Assembly: GCA_947630705.1 (NCBI GenBank)
Contig: CANRIK010000004.1
Location: 43,007-107,006, forward strand
From: an uncultured Clostridia bacterium
GTDB taxonomy: Bacteria; Bacillota; Clostridia; Christensenellales; Borkfalkiaceae
Direction: 5' to 3'
DNA: 64,000 bases
A program made the position numbers and the translations under genes. Positions 16,965 through 25,485 of the stretch are shown piece after piece; position 1 is the first letter of the stretch, and every line of letters begins with the position of its first letter. Below the pieces are notes generated by a model that made no database searches, had not been told where the DNA came from, and saw nothing but the letters and a program-made list of their open reading frames with translations.

Positions 16965-17156
16965 ATGACCTATCCCGAAAAAGTTAAAATTGCGCGTGAA
17001 AAATTATTACTGACGCAGGACGAAATTGCTGCCGCTCTTGGCGTAAATTCCATTACGGTCTCGCGATGGGAAACGGGAAAATCAGAGCCGAATATGAAAG
17101 CGAAAAAGGCAATAAGAGAATTTTGCGCTCAAAACGGATTGAAGTTCGAAGATTGA
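16965..17156 (+). CDS. XRE-family helix-turn-helix regulator
   Basis: Small (63 residues) DNA-binding protein made almost entirely of one HTH_3 domain; the recognition part is LTQDEIAAALGVNSITVSRWETGKSEP. It is the first gene of the methyltransferase operon and is probably an autoregulator comparable to the C (controller) proteins of restriction-modification systems. An ATG at 16959 is also in frame, but GGAG at 16954-16957 suits the ATG at 16965 (seven-base spacing). vsr starts two bases after the stop. Confidence 0.87.
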   Translation: MTYPEKVKIAREKLLLTQDEIAAALGVNSITVSRWETGKSEPNMKAKKAIREFCAQNGLKFED

Positions 17157-17157
17157 A

Positions 17158-17610
17158 ATGCCGAATACGAAGGAACAAATTTCAAAAAACATGAAACGCA
17201 ACAAAAGCAAAGATACTAAACCGGAGTTGCTTTTGCGTAAAGAATTGTGGCATCGCGGATTGCGTTATCGCAAGAATTATAGCAAACTTTACGGCAAACC
17301 CGATATTGTATTTTTGAGCGCAAAAATAGCTGTGTTCATAGACGGTAAGATGTGGCACGGTTATGATTGGGAACATCAAAAGAATGATTTTAAAAGTCGT
17401 AGAGAATATTGGATACCTAAAATCGAACGCAATATCGAGCACGATTTTGAGGTAACGCAAGAGCTCGTATCGCTTGATTGGTTGGTTTTAAGATTTTGGG
17501 ATTTCGAAGTCAAAAATAATCTGCAAGATTGTGCCGATAAAATTCAGCGAGCTTATGTCAACCGATCGGCGGTAAAAAGTAAAAGTCATAACGGAGAAGA
17601 AAGATGTTGA
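17158..17610 (+). CDS. vsr: Very short patch repair endonuclease
   Basis: Vsr nicks DNA next to T:G mismatches that arise when 5-methylcytosine deaminates, starting repair; it accompanies cytosine-5 methyltransferases. The 150-residue sequence shows the family signature KRNKSKDTKPELLLRKELW, then GKPDIVFLSAKIAVFIDGKM with the catalytic Asp, WHGYDW, and a C-terminal VLRFWDFEVK. Length is normal. The conserved zinc-site Cys/His pattern looks reduced (DGKMWHG where many relatives have DGCFWHGH). It overlaps the first methyltransferase gene by seven bases. Confidence 0.93.
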   Translation: MPNTKEQISKNMKRNKSKDTKPELLLRKELWHRGLRYRKNYSKLYGKPDIVFLSAKIAVFIDGKMWHGYDWEHQKNDFKSRREYWIPKIERNIEHDFEVTQELVSLDWLVLRFWDFEVKNNLQDCADKIQRAYVNRSAVKSKSHNGEERC

Positions 17611-18581
17611 AAAGTATCGATTTATTTGCGGGGATCGGCGAGATCCGGTTGGGATTCGACCGTGCTTTCGGAGATTCTATCAAAACGGTTTTCGTGAGCG
17701 AATGGGACGAATACGCGCAAAAAACATATAGGGCGAATTTTCATGACGATTTCGAGATTGCCGGAGATATTACGAAGATTTCCGTGGACGATATTCCCGA
17801 CTTCGACATCTGTCTTGCCGGTTTCCCCTGCCAGGCGTTCAGTCTTGCGGGACAGCGCAAGGGTTTCAAAGACGACTATAAGGGTATGGCGCGCGGAACT
17901 TTGTTCTTCGACGTTGCGAGGATCTGCGAAAAGAAAAAGCCGAAAGTCATCTTTTGCGAAAACGTAAAAGGACTTACGATCCACGACAAAGGAAGAACTT
18001 TCGAGATCATCACCGAAACATTGAAACAAATCGGCTACAAACCGTTCGAGAAGATTTTGAACAGCAGAGATTTCGGTGTACCGCAAAACCGTGAGCGCAT
18101 CTATATTGTTGCCTTCCGTAACGATATTGCTCCCGAAGAATTTATCTTCCCCACGCCCGTGGATTCGAGTAAGCGTATCAAAGATATTATCGAAGAAAAG
18201 CCCGTCGCCGCCAAATATTATTTGAGCGACGTTTACATGGAAACATTGAAGCGGCATAAAGCGCATCACGAAGCCAAAGGACACGGCTTCGGTTACGAGA
18301 TAAGAGATTGGGACGACGTTGCGGGAGCGATCGTTTGCGGCGGAATGGGCAGAGAGCGGAATTTGATTATCGATAAACGCCAAACCGATCTCACGCCTAC
18401 CACACATATTAAGGGAGAAATCAACAAGGACGGCGTTCGTAAAATGACTCCGCGCGAATGGGCAAGACTGCAAGGCTTCCCCGAAAGTTATACTTTCCCG
18501 AATACCGTCCAGAAGCGCGAGCAATACAAGCAAGCCGGCAATACGGTGTGCTTATGTAAAATTTTAAACATAACAGTATGA
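17604..18581 (+). CDS. DNA (cytosine-5-)-methyltransferase 1, altered C-terminal end
   Basis: Type II-like m5C methyltransferase (325 residues) that uses S-adenosylmethionine. Motif I is SIDLFAGIGEIRLGF, motif IV is LAGFPCQAFSLAG with the catalytic Cys near residue 76, motif VI is FCENVKGL, motif VIII is QNRERIYIVAF, and motif IX/X is MTPREWARLQGFPESY and YKQAGNTV. After GNTV the family usually continues into a final helix, but here ten unrelated residues (CLCKILNITV) follow, at the junction with the next gene. GGAGAAG precedes the start. Codon and base usage resemble the chromosome more than the AT-rich genes downstream. Confidence 0.94.
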   Translation: MLKSIDLFAGIGEIRLGFDRAFGDSIKTVFVSEWDEYAQKTYRANFHDDFEIAGDITKISVDDIPDFDICLAGFPCQAFSLAGQRKGFKDDYKGMARGTLFFDVARICEKKKPKVIFCENVKGLTIHDKGRTFEIITETLKQIGYKPFEKILNSRDFGVPQNRERIYIVAFRNDIAPEEFIFPTPVDSSKRIKDIIEEKPVAAKYYLSDVYMETLKRHKAHHEAKGHGFGYEIRDWDDVAGAIVCGGMGRERNLIIDKRQTDLTPTTHIKGEINKDGVRKMTPREWARLQGFPESYTFPNTVQKREQYKQAGNTVCLCKILNITV

Positions 18582-18588
18582 GGACTCA

Positions 18589-19569
18589 ATGATTAATATT
18601 GAAGTTAAGTTTCTGAATAATATGCGATACATCGATTTGTTTTGCGGTATCGGAGGATTTCATTTGGCACTATCGTCTTTCGGCGCCGAATGTGTTTTTG
18701 CGTCTGATATTGATAGTAAAGCACGAAACGTGTATGAAAATAATTTCAAGATTGAACCGAGCGGAGATATAACGAAAATAAAAAACAAAGAGATTCCGCC
18801 GCATGATATTTTATGTGCAGGCTTTCCTTGTCAACCATTTAGTATTTCGGGAAATCAAAACGGATTTAACGATCCGCAAGGAAAATTATTTTATCAAATA
18901 ATCAGAATAGCAAGATTTCATAAGCCGAAAATTTTGCTATTGGAAAATGTAAAAAATTTGAAAACGCATAACAATTCAAAGACAATTGCAGAAATTAGAA
19001 AACAGTTGAATAAAATAGGCTATGATGTTTATGATGAAATTTTATCCGCTTCAGATTTTGGCATTCCGCAAGCACGGGAACGCTTATATATTGTAGCAAT
19101 CAAGAAAAGTTTAAGAGTTAAACAGTTTAACTTCCCTACAGCAAAAAGAAAAGAAATTCATTTGAACGACATTTTATATGATGAATCCGATAAATATGAC
19201 GTTCTTGTTAAAAGACAGTATTCCATAAACGATCGCCCGCTGCATAAAAAAGGACTTATACAAGTCGCAAGAATCGGCAAAGGTCGGCAAGGCGAAAGAA
19301 TATATAGCCCTGAAGGCTTTTCTACCACTTTATCATCTCAAAGCGGAGGATTAGGCGGCAAAACGGGAATGTATTTGATAGACGGCACGGTGCGAAAACT
19401 TTATCCGAGGGAATGTGCTCGCTTAATGGGTTTTCCCGATAACTTCATTTATGCAAAAGAGATTTCAAGTGCGTACAAACAGTTTGGCAATAGCGTCGTC
19501 GTAGACGTTTTGCAATATATAGTTAAGGAAATTGTAAATTCTATGGAGGTTAGAAATGGGAAAATTTAA
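18589..19569 (+). CDS. DNA (cytosine-5-)-methyltransferase 2
   Basis: Second m5C methyltransferase of 326 residues. Motif I is YIDLFCGIGGFHLAL, motif IV CAGFPCQPFSISG (Cys near residue 80), motif VI LLENVKNLKTH, motif VIII QARERLYIVAI, and motif X YKQFGNSVVVDVLQYIV. It is more AT-rich than methyltransferase 1 and only moderately similar to it, so this is a pair of different enzymes rather than a recent duplication. Two m5C enzymes in one operon often serve the two strands of an asymmetric site; that is inference. ATG 18589 has AGGA upstream; Met-12 is an alternative start. It overlaps the next gene by 14 bases. Confidence 0.94.
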   Translation: MINIEVKFLNNMRYIDLFCGIGGFHLALSSFGAECVFASDIDSKARNVYENNFKIEPSGDITKIKNKEIPPHDILCAGFPCQPFSISGNQNGFNDPQGKLFYQIIRIARFHKPKILLLENVKNLKTHNNSKTIAEIRKQLNKIGYDVYDEILSASDFGIPQARERLYIVAIKKSLRVKQFNFPTAKRKEIHLNDILYDESDKYDVLVKRQYSINDRPLHKKGLIQVARIGKGRQGERIYSPEGFSTTLSSQSGGLGGKTGMYLIDGTVRKLYPRECARLMGFPDNFIYAKEISSAYKQFGNSVVVDVLQYIVKEIVNSMEVRNGKI

Positions 19570-21508
19570 AATGTCAATTGATTACAATGTACTGAATCAT
19601 TTGGGAATTAATTTGTATTCAAATATTCCAGCCGTATTATCCGAGGTTGTGGCGAACTCGTATGATGCTGATGCCTCTGAAGTAGATATTTTAATCGGCA
19701 ACAATGAAGTTACAATTGTTGACAACGGGTGCGGCATGTCGGAATCCGATATTAATGAAAAATACTTATTAGTAGGTTATCAAAAGCGCCGTTCGACAAA
19801 TGGCGCTGTAATTACACCCATCTATAAACGCAGAGTTATGGGCAGAAAAGGCATAGGGAAATTATCTTTGATGTCCATAGCTAATGTAATTGAGCTTCAT
19901 ACTGTTAAAGATAAAATTCCCTCCGCTTTTAGAATTACCGTTTCCGATATAACGAAATTAATTGAATCGGGAAGTAAACAACCTTATGAACCTCAGGAGA
20001 TTACCCCTGATAATACGTTATTAAAAGGGACAAAAATTATTTTAAAGGAGATTCGAAATAATCGGACTTTATCAAAACCAGAAAAGATAAGAACGGAGTT
20101 GGCTCGACGATTTGTTGTGTTAAATAAGTGCTTTTGTATAAAGGTAAATGGCGAAGAAATAACATTTGCCGATCGAAAATATTTTGATAAAGTCATAAAA
20201 ATATTTAAGTATGGCAATCCTATCATTGACATAGATCCCCAAATCTCATTTTTCGATGACGCTTTAAAAATAGAAGAAAGAAGTAATGTTATTGAATTGA
20301 ATGGAAAAAAACATGAAGTAGTTGGTTGGATTGGCTATGTAGACAAAAGTGATGAGCTGAAAGACGGGAATATTAGTCTAAATAAAATTTCTATATTGAC
20401 AAATGGTAAATTAGGGCAAGAAGATATTTTGCAAGAATTACACAACACCAGTATGTTTACGAGTTATATTATTGGTGAAATTGAAGCTAATTTCCTTGAT
20501 GAAGAAAAAGATTTATCCACTTCCAACCGCGAAGGTTATCAAAAAGACAACGTAGAGTATGAAGCGTTGTTCAATTTTTTACGAGAAGAAATTAGTCACA
20601 TTGGAGTTGATTGGAATAAGCACAAAGAGCACCAAGGAGTTTCTGCCGCAATTAATGTTGAGCCTAAAATTAGAACATGGTACGAGTCTTTAGAGGGAGA
20701 TGAAAAATTATACGCAAAGAAAATCCTTGGGAAAATCAACAAACTCATAACAGATGAGGCTCAAAGAAAAGATTTTACAAAATATGGGATTCTTGCATTT
20801 GAAAAAATGCGCTTGCGCAAAAATCTTTCTGCTATTGAACAATTTGATGAAAAGGCCATTGCCGCTTTGCCTTCGATTTTTCAAGGAGTAAACGACTTGG
20901 AAGAAAGTATGTATTATCAAATTGTTAAACAAAGAATGGATATTATTGAAAAATTTGAAAATATTACAGAGCAAGACCAAAAAGAAAAAGTTTTACAAGA
21001 ATATTTATATAAAAATTTGTGGTTACTGGATCCGTCGTGGGAAAGACCCACTAGCAACGAGAGCATGGAAATCACATTAAGGCGTTTATTCGATGGAGAA
21101 GTGAATTTAACTGAAGAAGAAAAACGTGCGCGATTAGATATTAGATTTAAAAATTTTGCCGGAAAAACAGTTATAATTGAACTCAAAAAATATAAAAGAA
21201 TAGTTCATATAGGAGAAATAATTGACCAAGTGAAGAAATACAGCGATGGCATAGAGAAAATATTATTTCGACAAGCTCCGAACCAAAAACTGGTATATGA
21301 AATAATAATTTTACTAGGACAATATATTGACAACGATAGCTCGGTTAAAAATATAGAGAGAGTAACAAGTTCTCTACAACCTTATTGTTCTCGAGTTGTA
21401 TATTATGATCAACTAATAAGTGATGCAAAAAATGCTTATTCCGCGTATTTCAATCAAAAGGAGAAACTGAATCCGATATTAGATATTTTTGGCGAAATAG
21501 ACGATTAG
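19556..21508 (+). CDS. GHKL-type ATPase with C-terminal PD-(D/E)XK-like nuclease, putative restriction enzyme
   Basis: 650-residue protein. The N-terminal GHKL (gyrase/Hsp90/MutL) ATPase fold is clear: motif N AVLSEVVANSYDADA (Glu30, Asn34, Asp37), motif G1 IVDNGCGMSE (Asp56), motif G2 MGRKGIGKLS (about 93-103). The middle (about 200-500) is helical. Near the C-terminus, RLDIRFKNFAGKTVIIELKK (Asp528, Glu542, Lys544) matches a PD-(D/E)XK nuclease core. I recall this layout from proteins annotated as BbrUII/HgiDII-family restriction enzymes. Its place directly after two m5C methyltransferases and vsr supports an ATP-linked restriction role. A GGAGG precedes the ATG. Composition is AT-rich. Confidence 0.85.
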   Translation: MGKFKMSIDYNVLNHLGINLYSNIPAVLSEVVANSYDADASEVDILIGNNEVTIVDNGCGMSESDINEKYLLVGYQKRRSTNGAVITPIYKRRVMGRKGIGKLSLMSIANVIELHTVKDKIPSAFRITVSDITKLIESGSKQPYEPQEITPDNTLLKGTKIILKEIRNNRTLSKPEKIRTELARRFVVLNKCFCIKVNGEEITFADRKYFDKVIKIFKYGNPIIDIDPQISFFDDALKIEERSNVIELNGKKHEVVGWIGYVDKSDELKDGNISLNKISILTNGKLGQEDILQELHNTSMFTSYIIGEIEANFLDEEKDLSTSNREGYQKDNVEYEALFNFLREEISHIGVDWNKHKEHQGVSAAINVEPKIRTWYESLEGDEKLYAKKILGKINKLITDEAQRKDFTKYGILAFEKMRLRKNLSAIEQFDEKAIAALPSIFQGVNDLEESMYYQIVKQRMDIIEKFENITEQDQKEKVLQEYLYKNLWLLDPSWERPTSNESMEITLRRLFDGEVNLTEEEKRARLDIRFKNFAGKTVIIELKKYKRIVHIGEIIDQVKKYSDGIEKILFRQAPNQKLVYEIIILLGQYIDNDSSVKNIERVTSSLQPYCSRVVYYDQLISDAKNAYSAYFNQKEKLNPILDIFGEIDD

Positions 21509-21972
21509 AGAAGACTTTGAACTTTTACCTAAATTAGAGCCTTACGACGGACTTCATTCTCTGCATTCGTTAGGATGTCAATATAAGTTTATACGGAATT
21601 AATTACTTATAAAAAATCGGTCTAATTATAGGCTGATTTTTTTCTTGATATAATGTCTTTTACGAACTTTTTCAAACACCCCCGATTTTGGCTTGATTTT
21701 GTCAACGGATAAGTGGAGAGATTTTGCGAAAGGCAAAAAACTTTTCGGAACAGGTCCGATTTTGGCTTGATTTTGTCAACGGATATATAGAGGGATCTTT
21801 TTGCAAGGGAACGAACGGGCAAAGAGGAACTGCCTCAAATCGGGCAGAAACGGGCAATTTTTTTGAACAGGATAAGGGCGAGACTCACTTTGCCGTCTCT
21901 CTCCCCCCCCACCTTTCGGGCAAACGGGATACCCGTTTCCTCTCTCAAAAATTCAATCATTCGGAGGTTTCT
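21509..21972. other. Non-coding region between the restriction-type operon and the integrase
   Basis: 464 bases without a convincing gene. 21510-21603 can be read as a short start-less peptide, possibly a gene remnant. TATAAT at 21649-21654 has no clear -35. A 30-bp direct repeat lies at 21682-21711 and 21756-21785. The integrase frame is open back to 21724, but that extension lacks an SD and covers the repeat. Confidence 0.6.
21682..21785. repeat. Pair of 30-bp direct repeats upstream of integrase
   Basis: Perfect 30-bp copies at 21682-21711 and 21756-21785 (start CCGATTTTGGCTTG, end GTCAACGGATA), 74 bases start to start. Their position just upstream of the integrase suggests arm-type integrase or excisionase sites, or an operator. 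Confidence 0.8.
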
Positions 21973-23217
21973 ATGACAGGTCGGTTGGCGGTCAAAAACG
22001 GAAAGTATTATGTTGTGATTTCATACAAGGACGACCACGGCAAGCACAAACAAAAATGGACGGCGACGGGGCTGGACGCGAAGAACAACAAGCGCGCCGC
22101 CGAGGAGGCCATGCGGGAGATCGTTGCGAATTTCGGCGGCGAAGGACAGCCCGCAAAAGCCGCTCCGAAAAAACAGGACGACATTCTGTTCGGCGATTAT
22201 CTCAATAAATGGATAGAGATCGCAAAGCCGAATTTACAATTAAGCACCTACGCTTCGTACAAGGTAAAAATCAAGCGTATCGCTCCCTACTTCAACGAGC
22301 GCGGAATTACTCTGAAAGGGATCACGCCTACGGACATTCAAACGTATTACGCTTGGCTTTTAGACCACGGCAAGAAGATTCAGACGTGTACGCACGATCA
22401 CGTCGTCATTCGGCGTTCCCTCGAAATCGCGTATCGGACAGACCTCATTCCCGTCAATCCCGCCGCAAAAGTGGAAAAGCCGAAAAGCCCGAAATACGAA
22501 GCGAAGTATTACGACCTCAAACAGCTCAAAACTCTTTTCGAGTATTTGAAAGGCGACAAGTACGAACTTATGTACAAGATGACGGCATTTTACGGCTTGC
22601 GGCGAAGCGAGCTTTGCGGAATGAAATGGGAATCCATCGACTTTGACAAAAACACGCTCACGCTCAATTCATCTATCATTCAGACGAGCGTAAACGGAAA
22701 GTCGCTGCTCATCAAGAAGAATATCATGAAGAACGCGGCGAGCAAGCGCACGATGCCCTTGATCCCCGAAATCAAAGAAGCCTTACTGAAACTCAAAGAA
22801 CAACAGGAGCGCAACAAGGCGTATTTCAAGAACGGATACAATCAGGAATTTTTGGAATACGTTTGGGTGGACGACATAGGAAAGCTCGTCAACCCGAACA
22901 CGGTCACACACCATTTCAAAACGTTTCTCGAACAAAACGGTCTGATACACATCCGCTTTTACGAGCCTCGGCACAGTTGCGCGAACCTGCTGATCGCCTG
23001 CGGCGTGAGTTTGAAAAAGATACAGGAATGGCTCGGGCACAGCGCGATCTCCACCACGGCGGACATTTACAGCCACTTGAACTATTCGTCGAAACTGAAT
23101 GTAGCAAGCACGCTCACAAATGTTTTCGGCGGCGAGACAATGGGGATCGGCAGACAGGACGACGAGGAAGCCAAAGCCCTGCTTACCGCGCTTTTCCGCG
23201 GCGCGGAACACGAGTAA
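21973..23217 (+). CDS. int: Tyrosine-type site-specific integrase
   Basis: Recombinase of 414 residues that integrates and excises the element at tRNA-Ser. Order of parts: N-terminal arm-binding-like domain (about 1-50, GKYYVVISYKDDHGKHKQKW), SAM-like core-binding domain (about 70-160) and catalytic domain (175-385). Catalytic residues: Arg in FYGLRRSEL (about 210), Lys in the beta-hairpin region (about 253), YEPRHSCAN with Arg333 (the usual HxxR His is Tyr330 here, a known variant), His356 in WLGHS, and the nucleophile Tyr366 in DIYSHL. Start chosen at 21973 because GGAGG lies five bases upstream; this matches the usual family N-terminus. Confidence 0.95.
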   Translation: MTGRLAVKNGKYYVVISYKDDHGKHKQKWTATGLDAKNNKRAAEEAMREIVANFGGEGQPAKAAPKKQDDILFGDYLNKWIEIAKPNLQLSTYASYKVKIKRIAPYFNERGITLKGITPTDIQTYYAWLLDHGKKIQTCTHDHVVIRRSLEIAYRTDLIPVNPAAKVEKPKSPKYEAKYYDLKQLKTLFEYLKGDKYELMYKMTAFYGLRRSELCGMKWESIDFDKNTLTLNSSIIQTSVNGKSLLIKKNIMKNAASKRTMPLIPEIKEALLKLKEQQERNKAYFKNGYNQEFLEYVWVDDIGKLVNPNTVTHHFKTFLEQNGLIHIRFYEPRHSCANLLIACGVSLKKIQEWLGHSAISTTADIYSHLNYSSKLNVASTLTNVFGGETMGIGRQDDEEAKALLTALFRGAEHE

Positions 23218-23479
23218 GCCGAAGAACAAGAAGAACTTACCCGACAAGCCGTTAGAATCCGTTACGAGCGAAATTACGCCGATTCTTGAAGAAGAATCCA
23301 AGCCGACCATTGATTTACACCCTGACGAAGATTTTACCGCTTTGGAACAGTCTGTAAACGAATATAAGCAAGCAAAAGTCGATATGGAACGGTTCGGCTT
23401 TACAGACTACGATGAATATTTAGATTACCTTGACTTCGTACAAAAAAAGTCTGCAAGAAAAAGTGATATGGAAATGTGA
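23218..23479 (+). pseudogene. Coding-like stretch directly after integrase, possible frameshifted extension
   Basis: After the integrase stop, another frame (shared with 23120 onward) reads through to 23479 with protein-like character: an acidic stretch, then EYKQAKVDMERFGFTDYDEY and LDYLDFVQKK. There is no ATG or GTG with an SD at its beginning; a TTG near 23341 and an ATG near 23383 are the only options. It may be the original integrase C-terminus lost by a frameshift, or a remnant of a small gene. Its stop lies 62 bases before the start of the HEPN-like gene. Low certainty. Confidence 0.35.
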
Positions 23480-23540
23480 AAGATTGCCTTTCGCTAATAA
23501 TTGTGCTATTATAAGGCATATTCGCGAAGGAGAAAAGATT

Positions 23541-24395
23541 ATGTCTTTCAAAAAGGATATGCCTAATTTTTCATCACTCATCGACACAGAGGAATTCTAT
23601 TTTAAGAGCATACCGTCTTCTTTTTGGGATGGACTTGAAGGTATGATTAGATTTTGCTCTGAAAATGCAGAGGCGCTTAAAGCAAATTTAAATGCATTTT
23701 CGGAAATCATTCCATGTGAAAGCACACATAATTGGGGTTGGGATTTTTTAGTACAAGATATCCCTTATTACATTAAAATGATTCGAGAAAAAGTGAAGAA
23801 AGGGAAAATTGATATCCTTATGGATTGTTTAGCTATGTTGGTTGTGGGAAACAGTGATTATATCGACAAGCTAAATGATTTTTTACAGGACGAAAAAATT
23901 GGCTATCATTGTGAAAGTACTTTTAGAGTATTTTCTGGAAAATATGAAATAACTTGGTATTTAAACGAGCAGCCAAAAACTTTAACCACTCTTCAAATTA
24001 CGCAGGAAATTGTTAAAAGTGATTTTCAACAAGCTTACGAAGAATATGGTCGTGCTGTTGATACATTAAAGGATGCAGCAAATGAGCGAGCAAGAAAAGA
24101 CGCTGTTAGAAGTTGCATAAATGCAATGGAATCAATAGTAAAAATATGTGGCGATGATGACGATATTAAAAATGCTACAAGCAAATTGAAAACCAGCAAA
24201 AAATGGGGAAAAGATTATTTTATAAAACAAGGTTTATCAATATTTAATAAAATTCACGAACTTTATCCGGATTTGAGGCATGGATCTACTGAAACAAGCG
24301 AAATGCCATTAGAGGAAGCCGAATACTGGATTAACGCTATATCCGCTTTTATTAATTATATGGTCAAGTATGCAGAGAAAAATCACATAGAATAA
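23541..24395 (+). CDS. HEPN/Abi-like protein, putative abortive-infection factor
   Basis: 284-residue protein of no firmly recognised family. The C-terminal 90 residues look like the HEPN-type domain found in AbiJ-like and related abortive-infection proteins: [40 protein letters not shown], then DLRHGST with an Arg-His pair, and a closing helix [17 protein letters not shown]. The N-terminal 190 residues show no motif I can name (Trp-rich start [10 protein letters not shown]). AAGGAG precedes ATG 23541; an open extension upstream lacks an SD. It is the last gene of the element, next to the integrase, a common place for defence cargo, and is followed by a strong hairpin. Confidence 0.6.
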   Translation: MSFKKDMPNFSSLIDTEEFYFKSIPSSFWDGLEGMIRFCSENAEALKANLNAFSEIIPCESTHNWGWDFLVQDIPYYIKMIREKVKKGKIDILMDCLAMLVVGNSDYIDKLNDFLQDEKIGYHCESTFRVFSGKYEITWYLNEQPKTLTTLQITQEIVKSDFQQAYEEYGRAVDTLKDAANERARKDAVRSCINAMESIVKICGDDDDIKNATSKLKTSKKWGKDYFIKQGLSIFNKIHELYPDLRHGSTETSEMPLEEAEYWINAISAFINYMVKYAEKNHIE

Positions 24396-24429
24396 GAGAA
24401 ATCCGAACTAAAAAGTTCGGATTTCTCTT
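24394..24429 (+). terminator. Terminator at right end of the element
   Basis: Perfect 16-bp stem AAGAGAAATCCGAACT/AGTTCGGATTTCTCTT with loop AAAA, directly after the HEPN-like stop and six bases before the CCA end of tRNA-Ser. It probably serves both transcripts. Confidence 0.85.
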
Positions 24430-24434
24430 GCTAA

Positions 24435-24522
<88 letters not shown>

Positions 24523-24885
24523 GCAATGGGTTTCGGTAAAAACCGAAATTTACATAGCGGAAACAATTTTATCAAACGCCGCGACGGTTGTCAAATGTTT
24601 TTATCTTATTTGGAGAGTAAAGCGGATTACGGCAGCCGACATGACGATGTTTATTTAGCGGCTCGGACTTTGAGCTTTGGACGCGGAAAAGTCAAACTTT
24701 TCTCTTTGCGTTTTTACATATTATATAAGGAAAATTTTCAAAAAAACGTAACTTTTTTGTAACATGCTGTTTAACCGACCGTTAATTGCTTTATATTATT
24801 AATGTAACGGCGGTAAAAACCGCTGTCCGTTTTGCAAAAAGCAGTAACGGCAGACAAATAATATTTAACTTAAAACGGAAAAATC
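24523..24885. other. Intergenic region upstream of grpE
   Basis: 363 bases without a gene. A weak promoter candidate is TTTAAC (24770-24775), 18 bases, TATTAT (24794-24799). No CIRCE inverted repeat is present. A small hairpin GCGG/CCGC lies at about 24810. Confidence 0.5.
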
Positions 24886-25455
24886 ATGTCAAAAAAGAAC
24901 GAAAAGAAAACCGCAGAAGCAAATGTCGGAGAGACGGAAAAATCTCCCGACCAAGCGACCGTAAACGCTTGCGCCGAACAGTCCGAACCGGAACAAGAGT
25001 CGGCGAAAGAGCCTACGGAACTCGAAAAAGCTCTTGCGGCGGCGGAAGATTACAAGCGTAAATGGTATTCCGTTTCGGCGGAGTACGATAATTTCCGCAA
25101 ACGCAACTCGGCGGCAGTTTCCAACGCCTACCGTGACGGCGTTTCCGAAGCCGTATTAAAACTTCTGCCTGTCGCCGACAACTTCGGCTATGCGTATGAG
25201 TCGGCAAGCGACGAAAAGACCAGAGCCGGAATAGACAAGGTAATAAAGAGCTTTACAACCATTTTACAGTCGTTCGGGATAGAGGAAATTAAGCTGTCCG
25301 CCGGCGACAAGTTCGACGAAAGCGTGGCGGAGGCGGTGATGAACTCCCCCTGCGAAGAGGGCGAACAGCCGAACACTATAAAATATGTGCTCAAAAAGGG
25401 CTATAAGTCCGGAGACAAAGTAATACGGTTTGCACAGGTTTCGGTAACCGTTTAA
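24886..25455 (+). CDS. grpE: Nucleotide exchange factor GrpE
   Basis: Co-chaperone that drives ADP release from DnaK. The 189-residue protein has an acidic, low-complexity N-terminus (about 1-45), a long helix (about 45-95; DYKRKWYSVSAEYDNFRKRN is the family signature), and a C-terminal beta domain (GEQPNTIKYVLKKGYKSGDK and RFAQVSVTV). Length is normal. It heads grpE-dnaK-dnaJ. Upstream there is neither hrcA nor a CIRCE element, so heat control would differ from the usual Bacillota scheme. Confidence 0.96.
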   Translation: MSKKNEKKTAEANVGETEKSPDQATVNACAEQSEPEQESAKEPTELEKALAAAEDYKRKWYSVSAEYDNFRKRNSAAVSNAYRDGVSEAVLKLLPVADNFGYAYESASDEKTRAGIDKVIKSFTTILQSFGIEEIKLSAGDKFDESVAEAVMNSPCEEGEQPNTIKYVLKKGYKSGDKVIRFAQVSVTV

Positions 25456-25485
25456 AATATTCAGTAATAAAAGGAGATTAATATT

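Noticed and set aside
21510..21603. Short start-less frame after the GHKL gene
   Set aside because: About 31 codons without ATG, GTG or SD; possibly a remnant, but not supportable as a gene.
21724..21972. Longer integrase starting at 21724
   Set aside because: The extra 83 residues have no SD, cover the 30-bp repeat and do not resemble an integrase; the start at 21973 has a strong SD.
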